Part shown: positions 45,651 through 60,840 of the stretch, piece by piece
How the letters are laid out: each line of letters opens with the position of its first letter
Position numbering within the stretch: the first letter of the stretch is position 1
Notes under the pieces: model-generated
Seen by the model: only the letters and a program-made list of their open reading frames with translations
Database searches by the model: none
What the model was told of the DNA's origin: nothing
NCBI RefSeq assembly: GCF_050947875.1
Contig: NC_134574.1
Coordinates: 104,769,469 to 104,833,468, forward strand
From: Dermacentor variabilis
Taxonomy: Eukaryota; Arthropoda; Arachnida; Ixodida; Ixodidae
Direction of reading: 5' to 3'
Length of the DNA: 64,000 nucleotides
Program-made: the position numbers and the translations under genes

Positions 45651-48340
45651 TCTGTTTCGGTAATGTTACAATATAAAAGAGCGAAGTTGGTACCGGAAAT
45701 TAAATTTCAATTTATATATTAAATTTAGGAGTCAATAAGAAAGAGCAGCAGTTCAAATCAAGAAGGAATCTCATAACAAACGCTGATATTAGACCCTTCC
45801 AACCATTTTATCATCATTTTGGTGCCTTATTTCATGATGTTTATTAAGTTCGCAACTTCCTTTTCTGACGTAAAGTATTACTTTTTCCAGGCTAGCTTTA
45901 GTGGAAGTTTGCAACGTATCCCGTGACTTTAATGATACACCCACTCAGTAGGTGTATTACATTGTAGGTAAGCTGTGATTCACTCGCATTTAAATGAACT
46001 GGCAATGGTACTTGTTCCTTTCGGTCTGATCAGTTGGGTTTGTTATAAGCAGCCCCGCGTTTATTTCTGTAACTGCTTCAATAGCTTCGCACAATGCTTA
46101 CTTCTAAGCGCCAAATGGAGCAGTCTCTTGTCACCTGACTGGTTTCATGTAAAATAAATTTAATGAATCTAATTCAAAGAAGCACTTCGGCACCTAATCA
46201 GATAACTGTGACCCTATTCACATTAAAGGAAGAAGCGTTGAAAGGGGCATGCTTCCCCGGGCGAACATTTATTCAGTGACACGACCTAAGCAGGCTTTGA
46301 TAACCGACAAAAGACGGACCGACTTTCTTATGATCCTGGAGACTGGCTGAATTTCTTGCGACATCGCAGTAGCCTTCACACTGGTTCAACATACTAGGAG
46401 CAGAGGAGAAAACCAAGTTTAGAGATCTTCGAAGCGCAAAAGCAATGAAAAGCACATGTTTCCTGAAATACCCTGGGGACGAACAAACTCCAGGAGCCCT
46501 GGCATAGTAATACTGCTCTTGCTGCTTTGATTGGATTGTGGGATCGCTGTAGCCTAGCAATATTGAGCATAGAGAAGGGAGGGTTGTCGAAAAATTAAAG
46601 AAAAACGCAAAGCATGAGGGAGGATAACAAGTTGACGAAGAGGCCAGGATCAAAGAGCAGCGAGGTCACAATATATCTATCTGTTGAATTTTACTTTAGT
46701 TTTCATTCAGCATTGCTACTTGTTTGCTCGTATCTGTTCGTGATTCTTCGCTTCTGCAGCTGCCTTACTTGGCTGACCTAATACGCGCACTACACCGTAC
46801 TTCGCAGACGTGCACATTGAAACTCATTTTCTCGCACCTTCTTTCGAATAGAGTACCCAAAGTCGTTCCTTCAATCGTGCGTATAAATAATATCGACAGA
46901 GAGAAATGGATTTGGTGTGCAAACTTTTTTAACGGCAGTAGGGGGTGTGAGGAGGGTAAGCTGAAAGTAGGAATAACAGATCCAGCCGCGCTCGCGAGTT
47001 CATCACTGGCTGGCATTGGCGAGCTGCACTTCCGTGGCAATATCCGTGCTTAGTTGAAAGGGCTGCGCAGAGCTTGACTCTGAGGGCGAGAAGAACGAGT
47101 GATCATTTGTAGAGTAGTACAAGTGTTCGGACGTTCGTACGTAGTTACACTCGCGTTTTGTATACTGTCCGCAATTGGATCAGCAGTTGGCGACCGCCGC
47201 AAACTGCACAACGTGGCGCGAAAGTCATTCCCCTCCGCCCTCCTTCTCTCCTTGTCGTGCTTCTCACAAAAGCCCATCCGAACAGAGTCCAGGGAAAAAA
47301 ATAAAAAAGGTAACTACATCCCGATGCCGCTGTACCCTGTATGCGCACTGCCTAAATGCGTTCCTGCCTTTCTTCTTTTAAGTCTTTTTTTTTCTTTGTA
47401 CACACGATATGTAGGAGATGATTGCGCCTGTGTGCGACGCTGGCGCATGCTTAACCCATAGATTGAATATATACTAAAATAAAATAACAAGGCTCGCACA
47501 GCACAAAAAGAAAGCCGCCGTGATTACAAAGCTCCGTAAAACACGTTTAACCTAGCGGTTTGGTCGTATAAGTGCACTACAGAAACCGCGAAACAGAGAT
47601 CATAATAAGCACACCTGGAAACTAGTCTCGGGTCACACAAACACACTATAGATATGGAACGCGAAGTCACTTCACAGAAAGACACACGAAGTCAGATGAA
47701 AGAAATGTACGGAAAATCAGGTCAAAGAAAACACATAAAGCAAGCCTATATAGGTAACAGAACGCTTGCTGTATTTTGGCCAAGAATATATATCGACCCT
47801 TTCCAAGCCGTCGCCCGAGTGCCCGCGTATACTTTTCCTGATGTCAGTCTCTCTGGCGGTCACCACGCCGTTACCTTTTCTTTTACGGCTCGTGCTGTCG
47901 ACCAGCCTAGCGGGATCTGTAGCCTCTCTTACGGAGTGAAGGTTTACGGCAAAGGAGTGCGCGTTTATTAGGCGCGATTGTGCAGGAGGGCAGTCGACTC
48001 TTATGGCCGGTTTGAAACTTTCGCACTCAGTTTTGCCGAGTGCCGAGGCGGTCGTAGGAGCACGTTTGCACTCCACAGACAAAAAAAAACAAAAAAAGAA
48101 AAAACATGAGCACGACCATGCTGTTGCCGCCACCTCGTATTTAACAATTTATTTCTATCAGATCAACTTGAGTGCTGTACTCGACGCACTGCTGCCTTCT
48201 ATGGTGCTGTTTTCTTAATTCTGAAGATGTTGTCAATGTTATATTGTGACCTCGTATTTCCTTGCCTAACAAAATCGCATAGTGCTGACGTAAAGGCAGT
48301 GCTTCGTCAATGCTGGCAATCAATTGGCGGAAGATATACA
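45651..48340. other. No recognisable feature
   Basis: Short frames on both strands without recognised domains. Confidence 0.4.
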
Positions 48341-48429
48341 TTGCGCGGCATTTTTGTAGCGTGAGCTACACTGGCAGGGGTTGAGCAGTTTTGCGTGGCT
48401 CCTGGAGAGCCGTGCGGCGCATGCGCGAG

Positions 48430-48699
48430 GAGCAGTGACGTCACACAGCGCACAGCTGGTGGGCCGAAGCCGCCGCCGCCACGTGCACCTCGCCCCTTTG
48501 CGCATTCCAGAGGAGTGACGTCATAGCCGCGGCAGACGCACTGGCGCCGGCGCGTGCCCAGCTGTGCGCCTCCGTAGCGCAGTAGCCAAGTCTGACGCTG
48601 AGCTGGAGCCACTCGATAGCGCCTCTAATTTTGTGCGCGTGCGCAGAGGTATCAGTGGGGGTATACATATAGCGGGACGTTTGCAACTGTAGTATAGCC
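48430..48699 (+). promoter_or_regulatory. GC-rich promoter-like region with two TGACGTCA sites
   Basis: Compared with its surroundings this stretch is GC- and CpG-rich. It holds two CRE/ATF-type palindromes TGACGTCA at 48436-48443 and 48516-48523, 80 bases apart, several GCGC and CAGCTG words, a TATA-like TATACATATA at about 48662, and then a start codon in good context (GCCATGG) at 48700. The layout suggests a TATA-containing promoter; whether it belongs to a gene or to a repeat family is unknown. Confidence 0.4.
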
Positions 48700-48891
48700 A
48701 TGGAGACGGAGAGCGAAATTGCTGCTCAGCGGCGCAGAAGAGTGGAGAAGCTTAACTCATCGGATCCCGAAGTAATTGCCTGGCAATTAGCGCTTGAGCG
48801 TAGAAAGAACGAACAGAAGAAGGCTAAACGTGCTGCGAAGACACCGGAGAAAAGAGGAACGTCTAGCAAAGCGGCGTCGCCAGGAGGCTGA
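48700..48891 (+). CDS. Short Arg/Lys/Glu-rich ORF, probably the start of a broken gene or repeat
   Basis: Starts in GCCATGG context: METESEIAAQRRRRVEKL, then WQLALERRKNEQKKAKRAAK. The composition is strongly basic and helical. After about codon 52 the neighbouring frame carries a better continuation of the same character (EERLAKRRRQEAERRAS), which suggests a one-base indel near 48850 and that the frame ends prematurely at 48891. I do not recognise a family; such basic N-termini occur in repeat-encoded proteins of arthropods. The promoter-like region directly upstream supports transcription at some time. Confidence 0.35.
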   Translation: METESEIAAQRRRRVEKLNSSDPEVIAWQLALERRKNEQKKAKRAAKTPEKRGTSSKAASPGG

Positions 48892-49419
48892 GCGACGTGC
48901 CTCCCCTCACGCTACGTATATCCTGGCATAGCCGAGCTAAGTCACTGCTGATTTTTTTTTAATTTGACGTCAGTGTATGATCAAGAATGAGAGCAGTGCC
49001 TTCGGGGCCAACAGCCGGCCACTTCGGGTCTATCAAGTCGTCGTCCTGTAGGGTTTTCATCCTATTCTTCTCAACGGACACTTCCATTTGCATCACTGTA
49101 TTAGTATAACACCTGAGTATTAGTATAAGTTCAACAAAGTATTAGTAGCAACTCGGCACGGTATTCGTGACGCGTTCTCCGTTTCTTTGCTCAGTATAGG
49201 TTACAGAGCCGATTTTTGATAGCCTCGTCCAGAGTATAGGACATGCCGCTACCTCCGACGCCAGTTGCTGCTTTCTTGCGGAGACCACGGAAGACGACAA
49301 AAAAAATGGCTGTTCTTGCAGCGTGTCTTCGCTTGTTGCGATGTCTTCAGGCCTGTTTTTACCAAACTGATTGAGCGGTTTGCTTTCCACATGGTCTCAG
49401 AAGCGTTACGTACAAGCCT
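48892..49419. other. No recognisable feature
   Basis: No motif recognised. Confidence 0.4.
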
Positions 49420-49905
49420 TAGCCAGTCGCCGACACCGTACCGTAGTTGGCTGCACCCGCAACCAACGAGTAAGGAAGCTGCTCTTACAACAGCCTTGCA
49501 ACGTACGGCGTTTTAGAGTAGAATATTTATTCTCTTTTTCAATGTTATATACAGCATCTAAACATACATCGCCACGTCAGGAGGGAGGCTAAAGGCCGTA
49601 TGTGCCTGACGAGGTCTATCCTGCTCGTAAATTTCTTTGTGGCACCGGAAAAACACAACTGGATCGCGGTTTAAAGATAAAAATCTTGTGGTTAGCAAAT
49701 TCAGTCGGTTGGGTATTCGTTCGCCGCAGTAAATTACGCCATAGCTCGCGTCCTGCCTCCCTTCGCTGTGGGCCTGCGATCACAGTGCCGTTTACGGCTT
49801 TTCGGCGTCTTTGTTTCGGATCTGCTCTGTTCACTTCCTGGACCAAAAGGCCACGGAACCGAAACATTATGCAAGACTACGTTCTGAACACGAAATAAAA
49901 GGGAG
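49420..49905 (+). pseudogene. Possible THAP zinc-finger fragments
   Basis: A THAP domain has the layout C-x(2-4)-C-x(35-50)-C-x2-H-F with a central tryptophan. Here the forward strand encodes RTVVGCTRNQR (49437-49469), directly followed by GTAAGG, a good splice donor, then APEKHNWIAV (about 49641-49670) with a tryptophan, then FRICSVHFLDQKAT (49814-49855) containing C-x2-H-F. Spacing and phase would need introns or indels, and the expected first cysteine is arginine (CGT). THAP domains occur in host DNA-binding proteins and P-type transposases, so either a decayed transposon or a gene piece is possible. Weak. Confidence 0.3.
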
Positions 49906-52900
49906 CACGAAGAGACCGTGCGTGAGTGTTCACTTCATGACTTGCGCAGCGGTTTTTCCGCTGTGGCAAGTGCAACAATGTTGCACGGAAATGGACCGCT
50001 TTTGTGTTCCGCACATGTTTTTCGTGTGCATAAATGAGGCGCACCGGAGCGCTACTGATTGTGAAAAGAGAAAATAGCATATGACTATCTTGCACAGAAA
50101 CAGGGCGGCACACGTTTCAAAATTGCCTGGCTTGTTTAGTTTTCTTTTTCTATTACGCAATGCCGTTGTCTATTAACTGCTATATATGCGCAACGCTCCC
50201 ACTCAGCTACAGAAGAAGCATGTTTCTAACAAAGCTGGCGCGCTCTAAAGCAGTGTCATACATGTATAAGCACATTATTAGGTGTTGTCTATTGAATGCC
50301 AAGTAAAAAAAGAATAAAGCGCCTATATCTGGCAGCGCACTCGATTTAAAATGCAATTCTGCTTTCTCATGTACACAACACTGGTCCGCTAATTGGTTAT
50401 ATTCCTGAGTGTTTGTTATCAATGTGAATGTAGCCTGTAGAAGTTATCCTGTTCATATTCGCTTCGTGCGAAGACTTGCGTAAACACGTAGGGAATTTTA
50501 CCTTTCAAAGCACTTCCGTACATGCAAAAATATTGAAGCCCACTTTACTGGGCCCATATTGATCGTGTTATGCTAAGAGCATACAACTAACTCACCAGCC
50601 TACCAATTGACCGAATGAACAAACAAAGAACCAAAACAGGCAGCAAGCAATTCGCAGTCTCCCTGTCGGGAATGCGAGAGGTCATGATTTTAACTCCAAA
50701 TCAAAATTTTTTGAAAAATATTATAAGCATTCAATGAATTTATATATAAAGCTCATTCTTTGCACCAACATTCATTCATACGTTTTCTTGATAGGCAAGG
50801 TTCCAAGGCATTCTGAAAGGGACATTCTAAAACATCATTTAGAGACGCACTCTGACAATGAGATTTCCTTAAGACAACAAAGTCAACATCTTGGCCAGCC
50901 TGAAAATTGTGCACAATGTGCCAACTATGGTGTGTGCTGACGTCTGAAATCCCAAGCAATTTACTGTCTCTTAAGAGCAGCTTCGAAAAGAGGAAACAGC
51001 AATACGAGATGAGAGTACTATGTTCTTGCAAAGTGTCGAACATTTGATATTGTGTTCACGAAACCAGGCTACATGACATTAGAGGTCACCAGTAAATAAT
51101 TGTGGGCACCAAGAGGTGAAGTCCAGTGGCGACAATTACAAACTAAATCATACAAGAGCACAATACTAACGTACGCTATTTACCCAGACATATACACAAC
51201 AGATAGATGAAAAGTGTGTGGCACCAGGGGCGCTACAACGTAAAACTATTCCAAACTTTTCTATTCCACTTCTGCAATGAGCCCACCGCGATTGGTCGAA
51301 AACTTTTTTGGACTGAACTTAACTGAAGAAGCTGTAATGAACTCGACGTAGCTAATCTCCAAGACGAAATGAGCCATTGCATTCCCGCACGTAGTTCGCA
51401 ACCGCATTTCCGCAGACACGTCTTTTGCTCCCACACATACGTGGTGACGCACTGTAACCGTTCAAGCAATAACGAAACAGAGTGATTGATAACATACAAC
51501 GGAATATGACCAGCTTTCCACCCTGGTACAAAATACAAGTCTATGAAACAAGCTTGGTGAAATGCAGTTGAGCAAACGCACAATTTTTTGTCAGAACGTT
51601 ATCTGTAACAAAGGTCATATAGCTTTTGGGTTGGTGCACCGTTCGTACTTATTGAAAAGCCACTATTTAGGACAGGTTTTAGACCATCATGAAACGAGGC
51701 TTACGAATCGTTCATCGGAAAACCAAAAGCATTAAAAGTACAATTTAATATGTCGTTAATCTGCAGGTAACTACTGCGTCAACGTAAAACTTCCCTGAAA
51801 TGAAGGCAATCTCCTTTGACATTTCTCGCCAATCTATTGCTGTTTGTGTTTCAAATTTCACCTCGCCGGGCTTGCATGCCCTCTAGCGGCGAATGCACCG
51901 TGGCTGCGCCATAAGACAGGCGCTTCACGCGCGGGAATGTGAAAATGAAAGTAGCCATTTTAAATTGGACCGGAAGGAGGGGCGCGGAGGAGTGAAGTCG
52001 TAATTCATCGTGAGTATATGCTTGTAGATTGGTGCAGCGACAGTATCTATAAAAGGCAAGACGAGAAAAGGCGGAGTGATGCACTGGACAAAAATAACAA
52101 TTCGCGAAGCTCTGTGGAGGCGAAAGTTGAACTGAATGCGGCAGAACCATCAGAAATAATACTTCCGCTTCCCATGCATTATCGTCATGTGAAACGGAGG
52201 GACGGTGATCGGAGCTTTTTTTTTCACGCCCTGTCAGCGCCGCCGACGTTTCATTTTCGTCTTGGAAACGCGAGCCTATTTCCATACTCGCGACCGTTAG
52301 TGCATTATTGTTTCTTTTTTCACTGGCTCCCATTTTCGGTTACTGGACCCGGACATCCGAAACGCAAAAATGCATTGAACACCCGTCAGCCTTCATTTTG
52401 GGATGTCGGAATGGCGCTGTAATGTGAAACGAGGATAGCTTTTTTTTTTACTGCTCTCGGTGAATACGTTAGCGCCTGACAATCAAGAAATAGCTTTTTT
52501 TTTAGGCGACACCTGATCGATTTGGGGTTAGTAGTATCTGAGTTTCTGGCCGCCTTTGCTGGGCAAATGCGACTATTTGAGGTGTCTACAGCACGTAGGA
52601 AAACAAACCGTCAAAATTAGGTGTGGCCATGAACAGAAGCACAAAGTTAGCGTACAGCTATTCATATAGGAGTAATGATGCGTAATCAGCGCAAAAATAC
52701 CGACATAAACTGAGATGGCCCAGAAGGCCTAGATGAACTGATTCCGAAGATGATGCAGTGGAAAATGTGAGCTTGTACGGAAGGTAGTGCAGCCTAGCAA
52801 ACCGCGTGGTACACCTATGCGCTGTGGAAAACTTTGTCTTTGTTCGATGTACACCCCTATCGAGTCACCTTTCCTTCTCTACCTATTTCATGCAACATGC

Positions 52901-54772
52901 CAGTATGATACGAATTACATTACTGGTCAACTTAAAAGATTCCCGAAAGCCTTTACCTCTGGCTGTTCGAGCCCTCCTCAACTAGTACTCCGTTGAATTT
53001 TTAAAGCAGAAGTTGTGTAAGACTATTTTGGTTGATAATGCAGCATTACTACGTTACTGTTCGACTTCAATTTCGCAGCCGCAACCGCTTCCTAGAGGGA
53101 AAAGCTAACAATGATTTAGGGTATGTATATAAACATTACAATTTGCCATGCCGGGAATTTCCACTTCTTCCGTAGTTGCACCTAAAAAGACAAAAGGTGC
53201 CATTTGCCACAGGCAGCTTTAAATATATCTCTGCGATCAACTACAAAATATGCGTAGCCCGCTTAATCACCTAACTCCAGTTCTTACATGTTCTGAAAAA
53301 CAATTTGGCGGTTACTGCTACTATGTTCGTGCGGAATTTTCGCGACTAGGGCGCTCTGTTTAGTTTCTGTCATTCACTAATATTTTGCAGAAATTACTGT
53401 CTCGATGTGGCTGAAAAAATATCGTCGTCATATGCGGACCTCAGTACCGCATATAATGACGCGGCTTCTGAGACGTCAAAGAGTGAAAAATTGGTTGACA
53501 AAGAGGCGACCAGCAGGTGTGCAGACAAAACCATAGCTGTCTATCGCATGGCTGACGCTTGAACATCGGCGCCAGTAGTGTCAGCAAAAAGAATAGGCAG
53601 CAGAAAGATGACAGAGATATGAAGGAAGTAATTGCTTCGCTGAGACGCGCAGTGCAACCGAGATAGTGATCGCCCTGGAACCCCCTCCCCCCCCCCCCCC
53701 AGCTAACGTCTGAGCCGAAGGTACCTCCCCAGCTGAAGTGTGAGCTGGCACTGTATTTCGGTATCATCTGTTTCGCGAATAATTTAACTTTTGCAGTACT
53801 TCACGTGAATATAGTCAGCCTGTACATGAAACTGCAGCTCCTACGAAGGCTCCTCTAGCGAAGGCGCGAGCGTGGCTTAGGCGCAGCCGAAGCAGCAGCA
53901 CGTGGCCGAAGCCTCATTAAATAGCTCGGATGGGCTTCTCACTTACTGTTCGAGATCATTTACGTTTCAGCTGAGGAGAGAGCTTCTTCACTTTAGCTCT
54001 GTGGGTACGCGTCCAAATCGCCATAGCGGCAAGCGCAACTTGGCACCAGCCAGCGCAAAACAAGGGTGATTGGAGATCTCTGGGAAAGGCCTCCCTCCTG
54101 CGGGTGTAATTTCGAACGTTACCGTTCGGAGATATCGCTTTCAGTGCGCCCTCATTGGCCGGCTGAGCAAAAGTGATTTGAACTGATTTACTGGTTGAGC
54201 AAAAGCGCTGGTGTATACTACGTCACGCGAAATGTATAGTATCGCTAAAAGTGAGTCGGAGGATACGTCTCCTGCAGCGTATATACGTGAATGAGGTTTT
54301 TGTAGCTTTGTCCGGCCGTGGAGCTTCTATAAAATACATTTCTACCGTAGTATATTAAGGTTTATGTTAAGCGCAACAAGAAACTGATTTTTCTTCTTTG
54401 ACTCCTTATTTAAAGACATTAACCTCCAGATTATAATATGATCGGGCCCGATTGAAAAAAAAATTGCGTTATGGGTACAGGCTTCTAACTATGGAAGGCT
54501 CTACCCATCCTGTTTCTTTGTCAGCGTTCTTGCGCGCAGCCCTTCCTGTGGCAAAGAAAGTTATTTGTTTGAAAATTGACAAATCAGTTGTATAACTAGG
54601 AGGGCTTCTCCTGTCAAGTTATGTTCGGCCCCATGGTCACTTTTCGCGCGTTTTGCTCTTTTCATTACTTGATTTTATTCGGCTGTTGGTCTCATGAGTA
54701 TCTACAAACATTCGCTGCCTGTCTCTTTTGTCAGTTTGAGTTCCGATATCTTACTTAAAGCACAAAAGCAGC
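49906..54772. other. No recognisable feature
   Basis: Contains a C-rich run (53681-53700) and many short frames without domains. Parts such as 51230-51330 and 54100-54200 have the look of old interspersed repeats, but I could not identify them. Confidence 0.4.
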
Positions 54773-54901
54773 ATGAAGGAACGCAGTAAAACCGAGGAAG
54801 AAACTCTGACGTTAGATCCCATTATACAGATCACACGGACCGGCCGAAATGTATCTCCAACTGTGCTTGAAATGCTTCGTCAACCTAAGCTGAAATTCTA
54901 T
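54773..54901 (+). CDS. Candidate 43-codon exon ending in a strong splice donor
   Basis: ATG at 54773 opens 43 codons (MKERSKTEEETLTLDPIIQI ... LRQPKLKFY) ending exactly before GTAAGT at 54902, a consensus donor. Upstream, a polypyrimidine stretch ends TTTTGTCAG at about 54734, a possible acceptor, although an in-frame stop at 54755 means coding must start after it. Beyond the donor the open frame becomes hydrophobic and unlike the preceding part. Protein not recognised and no neighbouring exon found. It could be a first coding exon or chance. Confidence 0.25.
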
Positions 54902-56967
<2,066 letters not shown>

Positions 56968-57816
56968 AGGCTGTCCCACGTAACTTGAGCAAAGAATGTA
57001 AAAACGAAAGGCGCGTCGGAAGCGAATTGAACCGAACGCATACTGTTCGCAATAGCTTATAGTAACTCAGGCAATTTCTTGTTTTCCCCAAAACTCACTA
57101 GTTAATCAGGTTTAATTACCCAAATTTTTAATTGTTGGCTGAGGAACCCATGTATGATACGCTGATGTGTAGAGCACCTTCAGGAACCTCGGATCGAGTT
57201 GCTTCATTTGCGATACGTCTCACGTAATATTTTTTTTCCGGGTTGCAAAGAAAGCCATGGAAATGGGAAAAAGAGCCTCGGGGCGGAGCGCTTGCGAAGT
57301 GGTATCGTGCTGCCCTCAAGCGTGCGTTCGGTGAACGAGGTCGGCTCCCGTCAGATGACGGCCAAAATGCATGCTGCTGGCCGAGCGTTTCCTTTGAGAT
57401 AAAGAACGCCCTGCCACTTCCTCGTCGCCAGTCACGATGCAGCAGTCCTTGTTCACCGAACAGACGCCTGAGAGAAGCACAGTACCACTGCGCAAAGGCG
57501 CCGTAACGTGGCCTTTTTTTTTCATATTTCGCTGGCTCTCCTTGCAACCCGGAATAAAGAACTACTTGAAACATATCGTAAAGGAAACAACTCGATCGGT
57601 GGTTTCTGAAGGTGCTCTACAAACTTGCGTTTCATACTTGGGGTTCTCAGCCAATAATTAAAACATTGGGTAATTAAACTTAATTGGTGAGGTATGGCGA
57701 AAACAAAAATGTGTCTGACTTGCTGTAGGCTATTGCGAATGGTATGCTTTCGGTTCAATTCACCTACGATGCAACTTTATTCTTTAAATTCTTGGCTCAA
57801 GTTCTGTGAGACCCCA
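56968..57816. mobile_element. Fold-back element with ~400-bp inverted arms
   Basis: The left arm (56968 to about 57380) and the right arm (57816 down to about 57425) are inverted copies: CACGTAACTTGAGCAAAGAAT at left against CACAGAACTTGAGCCAAGAAT (reverse complement at right), GAATTGAACCGAACGCATAC against GAATTGAACCGAAAGCATAC, GTAGAGCACCTTCAG in both, CCGGGTTGCAA in both, and TTCGGTGAAC in both. The arms differ at many positions. The central loop is under 100 bases. There is no coding capacity, so this is a non-autonomous long-TIR (fold-back) DNA element. It ends against a (TA)n tract on the right. Confidence 0.85.
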
Positions 57817-57817
57817 A

Positions 57818-57879
<62 letters not shown>
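57817..57879. repeat. (TA)n microsatellite
   Basis: About 63 bases of TA, bordering the right end of the fold-back element. Confidence 0.97.
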
Positions 57880-57881
<2 letters not shown>

Positions 57882-60560
57882 CGGGACAAAGCCAGCCCAG
57901 CCAGCATCCGATTGTTCACAGTTTCATAGTTGTTGCAGATAACGAATAATTCTGTTGCCGTTGCTTCTCGTCGCAGCTTCGCCGACCCACGAACGAACAT
58001 GTTAGCAAAAGTCGTGCGGAGGCGTGTGTTTTCATTCCAGACGCTATAGAAACCTTGGTGCAACGCCGCTTGCAGCGAGACAAATGGTATTACGCGTTGT
58101 ACTTTCTTTGTTACTCCACTCTTTTTTTGCGACCCCGAACCAAATGAGAAAACATGAAAGATTGTCAGTGCCCTGCACCGAAGTACGTTAATTTATGGCA
58201 TCTCTCATTGTTTAGTCGCAGTGACCGACTTTAATGCTATCTCTAGCAGCTATGCTGGGTTTCAGCATAATTATCTGCCGTCACTACTTTAGGAGCAGTT
58301 TGTTTAATTGATTGCCGGCACGTTTTTTACAATTTATTTTCGCAATCCGAATGTAAGAACGAGACAAAGGCTCTTTGTAACGTTCTGTGCCTTTCAAGGA
58401 AAGAAAAGCGACGGTATTGCCGATTTGTGCTGGACAAGCAGTGATCTATGGCGCCAGTGCTTTCATGGCGACACAGAAACCACAAAGAGAATACAAAACT
58501 ACTGCAGAACCCAACGTGGTTCGGGAGCGACATCAGTTGAAGCATTTCATAATGATAGAGTGGCATTTTGAGCGCAAAACTACGATAACCTAACGAGAAA
58601 GTGCTGTCATGTTAAATAAAACCGTTCGCAAAATGAAGTTTACGATGAATCTGCCGCTCCTGTGTCCCTATACCAAGGGCAATGTTAGTGGATAATTACA
58701 AAACGCTCAAGTTCAGAAATGAAACTCTGTGTGTTCACATACCAACCTGATTGTGAGGCCCGTCAGTGTGGGAAAGCGGGAACAATGTTATCTTCCCGAG
58801 GTTCTCGGGTATATGCTCCTAAATCTGAATAATGAGCGCTCTGGTTTTCATTTTGCTGTCGTCAAAATGCAGGCAGATTTGTTTCGTTTCGTCAGTGCGC
58901 CCATTTCGATTCACCGTTTCTGTTTTGCTGGTAAACACAATCGGTGACCCCGTAAGACTCCACGTGTGAATGTCACACGCACCGTTGATTACGGGGCCGC
59001 GCGACCACGCCGGCGCCAACGGCGATAACGCGAACACGCCGGGAGTGTTCATAAAATGACAGTCGCAATAACACTACAATGGCAGTTTCGCGCGAAGGGC
59101 GAAGCTTTGACAGCGATAGCATGGTTTAGCGTCCTTCTCCAACTCCCCGGAGAAGTGTTGCAACTAGAACGCGAGGCAGCACGCAAGGAAACTGCTGCTA
59201 GTATGAATCAACTGCTGCACGCTCGCATCTACACCACGCATCTCACAGGATCTGTCGTGATGAGGAGCTCGGCCGGCGGCATAACAGGCGTATCACCACC
59301 GTGGTGCGGGATATGATGTTTGACGGTAGAGCGTCGGCATTAGTCAGCAAAGCAGTGAATCAATAGCTTGGAAATTATTAGTCCACCACGGAAGGGAAAC
59401 ATTAACCTGACGTTAACCATCCGGTTCGTTCAGACCATCGCATACACGCAGAAGCTCATAGACTAGTGCATACACACACAGTGGGCCGATGGTATGCGTG
59501 CGTGCTTGCAAGACACGCCAACAGCGCAAGGCAGAAAGTTCTCCTGGCTCCGCCTCTAAGCCGACTTGGTTGAGCACTGACGGTGCATCCACTGCGCGCG
59601 TATGCAGAACTTCTAACCACCCCGCGCGCGAGCGGTGCGTGTCCTGGCCACAGCGGCACATTACGACAACGCCAAAGGCGCAAACACACCTCGTGCATCC
59701 GATATCTCAATAAAATGCCCTATATAGCAGGACCGTACCGTGACAATATAGAACCCCACGCAAGTGTCCAAACCTTTTCTCTTACTATATACAACTGAAA
59801 TAACTTTTCTCGCTAATTACGCGGTAACGTACTGCCCACAGGTAAGCTCAATGCCCAAATACCCTCTCTTATTGATATTTATTTGGTGCTTTCAGTTCCT
59901 TGCGATATCAGCAAGCTTTAGCTTTGCGTTGCACGACATATACTACCGCGAACTCACCTTCTACGCAGGTGTCACTTCACTCCGAGGAAGCGCGTTCGAC
60001 AAACTGAAAGCTCGACGCTTTAGCATACCGTCCTCCCAACCGTCATCGCCTATGATGCAGTCATAAAAAAGTTAGGCACTCACACTATTCCACAGCACCC
60101 ACGCATCTTTAGCGTTGATGCTGTAGCGCTATCTCTGCTTCGGGCTGTCTCCCTATGCTTACCGGCGTCAAATTAAAAAAAAGAAACGTTAGGACACGCT
60201 CTGCTATCGCAAACATCAGAGACAAGCGGAGTTGTGGAAAGGCCAGTAGTGCCAAAACGCACACAGGACACACGAGCGCCGGCAACGCGTTGCTACGGCG
60301 TTCACAAAAGTCGTCGACTACGGATTCCGCGATTCGCGTGGCCAATGTCGTAGTAGGTGCCGTGGTTGTCGCCACTCCGCACGGAGCGGGCGGCGAGGAG
60401 GACATCGATGCGCTCTAGAGATAGTGATCGAAAGAAAGGAAGCATGCTTGATTCTGCAACCCGTGAGGGAGCACGGCGAAGCGTCGTCAGGGGAGAGGGA
60501 GTGGGAAGTGAAAGATGATAGAGAAAGAGGGAAGTGTGGCCTAATAGACTCCACTATGCG
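57880..60560. other. No recognisable feature
   Basis: No coding motif or repeat recognised. Confidence 0.4.
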
Positions 60561-60607
60561 CGACAGGTGGCACTCCTCAGTAAAGTTGCCAGCGTTGTAG
60601 CGGGCGC

Positions 60608-60814
60608 TTATAGGGTGTCTATTCCCGTGGAACTTATGAACTCCAGCAGGCTTCGCAGCGCAGGGAGCTGGGGACACACCGGGAACAGCAGGTCAGTCTC
60701 TGTGGCCGCTGGAAGGCCGTGGCGTCTGCAGGTGTTGATCACTGTGGAGCGTTCCTGTGCCAAGGATGGGCAGGCACAGAGAAGGTGCTCCAGAGTCTCG
60801 GGGTCCCGGCAACT
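60608..60814 (-). pseudogene. LINE ORF2 C-terminal fragment (I/R1-like)
   Basis: A minus-strand frame reads SCRDPETLEHLLCACPSL at 60814-60761, the zinc cluster of I/R1 ORF2 proteins (compare CEETLEHILCDCPEY at 18.9 kb and CEVDTGHLLWTCPSL at 3.3 kb), and ends with ALRSLLEFISSTGIDTL and a stop at 60608-60610. Sequence upstream (to about 60,930) does not stay in frame. A purine-rich run (60480-60540, i.e. pyrimidine-rich on the element strand) may be the remains of its 3' UTR. Confidence 0.65.
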
Positions 60815-60840
60815 CTCCCATCATGATGTAGTCCCGGTTA

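Noticed and set aside
52018..52422. 134-codon forward frame
   Set aside because: No domain; composition follows the DNA, and an overlapping minus-strand frame of equal length is just as open.
53681..53700. C-rich run as a G-quadruplex regulatory site
   Set aside because: A near-homopolymer alone is not evidence; no promoter or gene is nearby.
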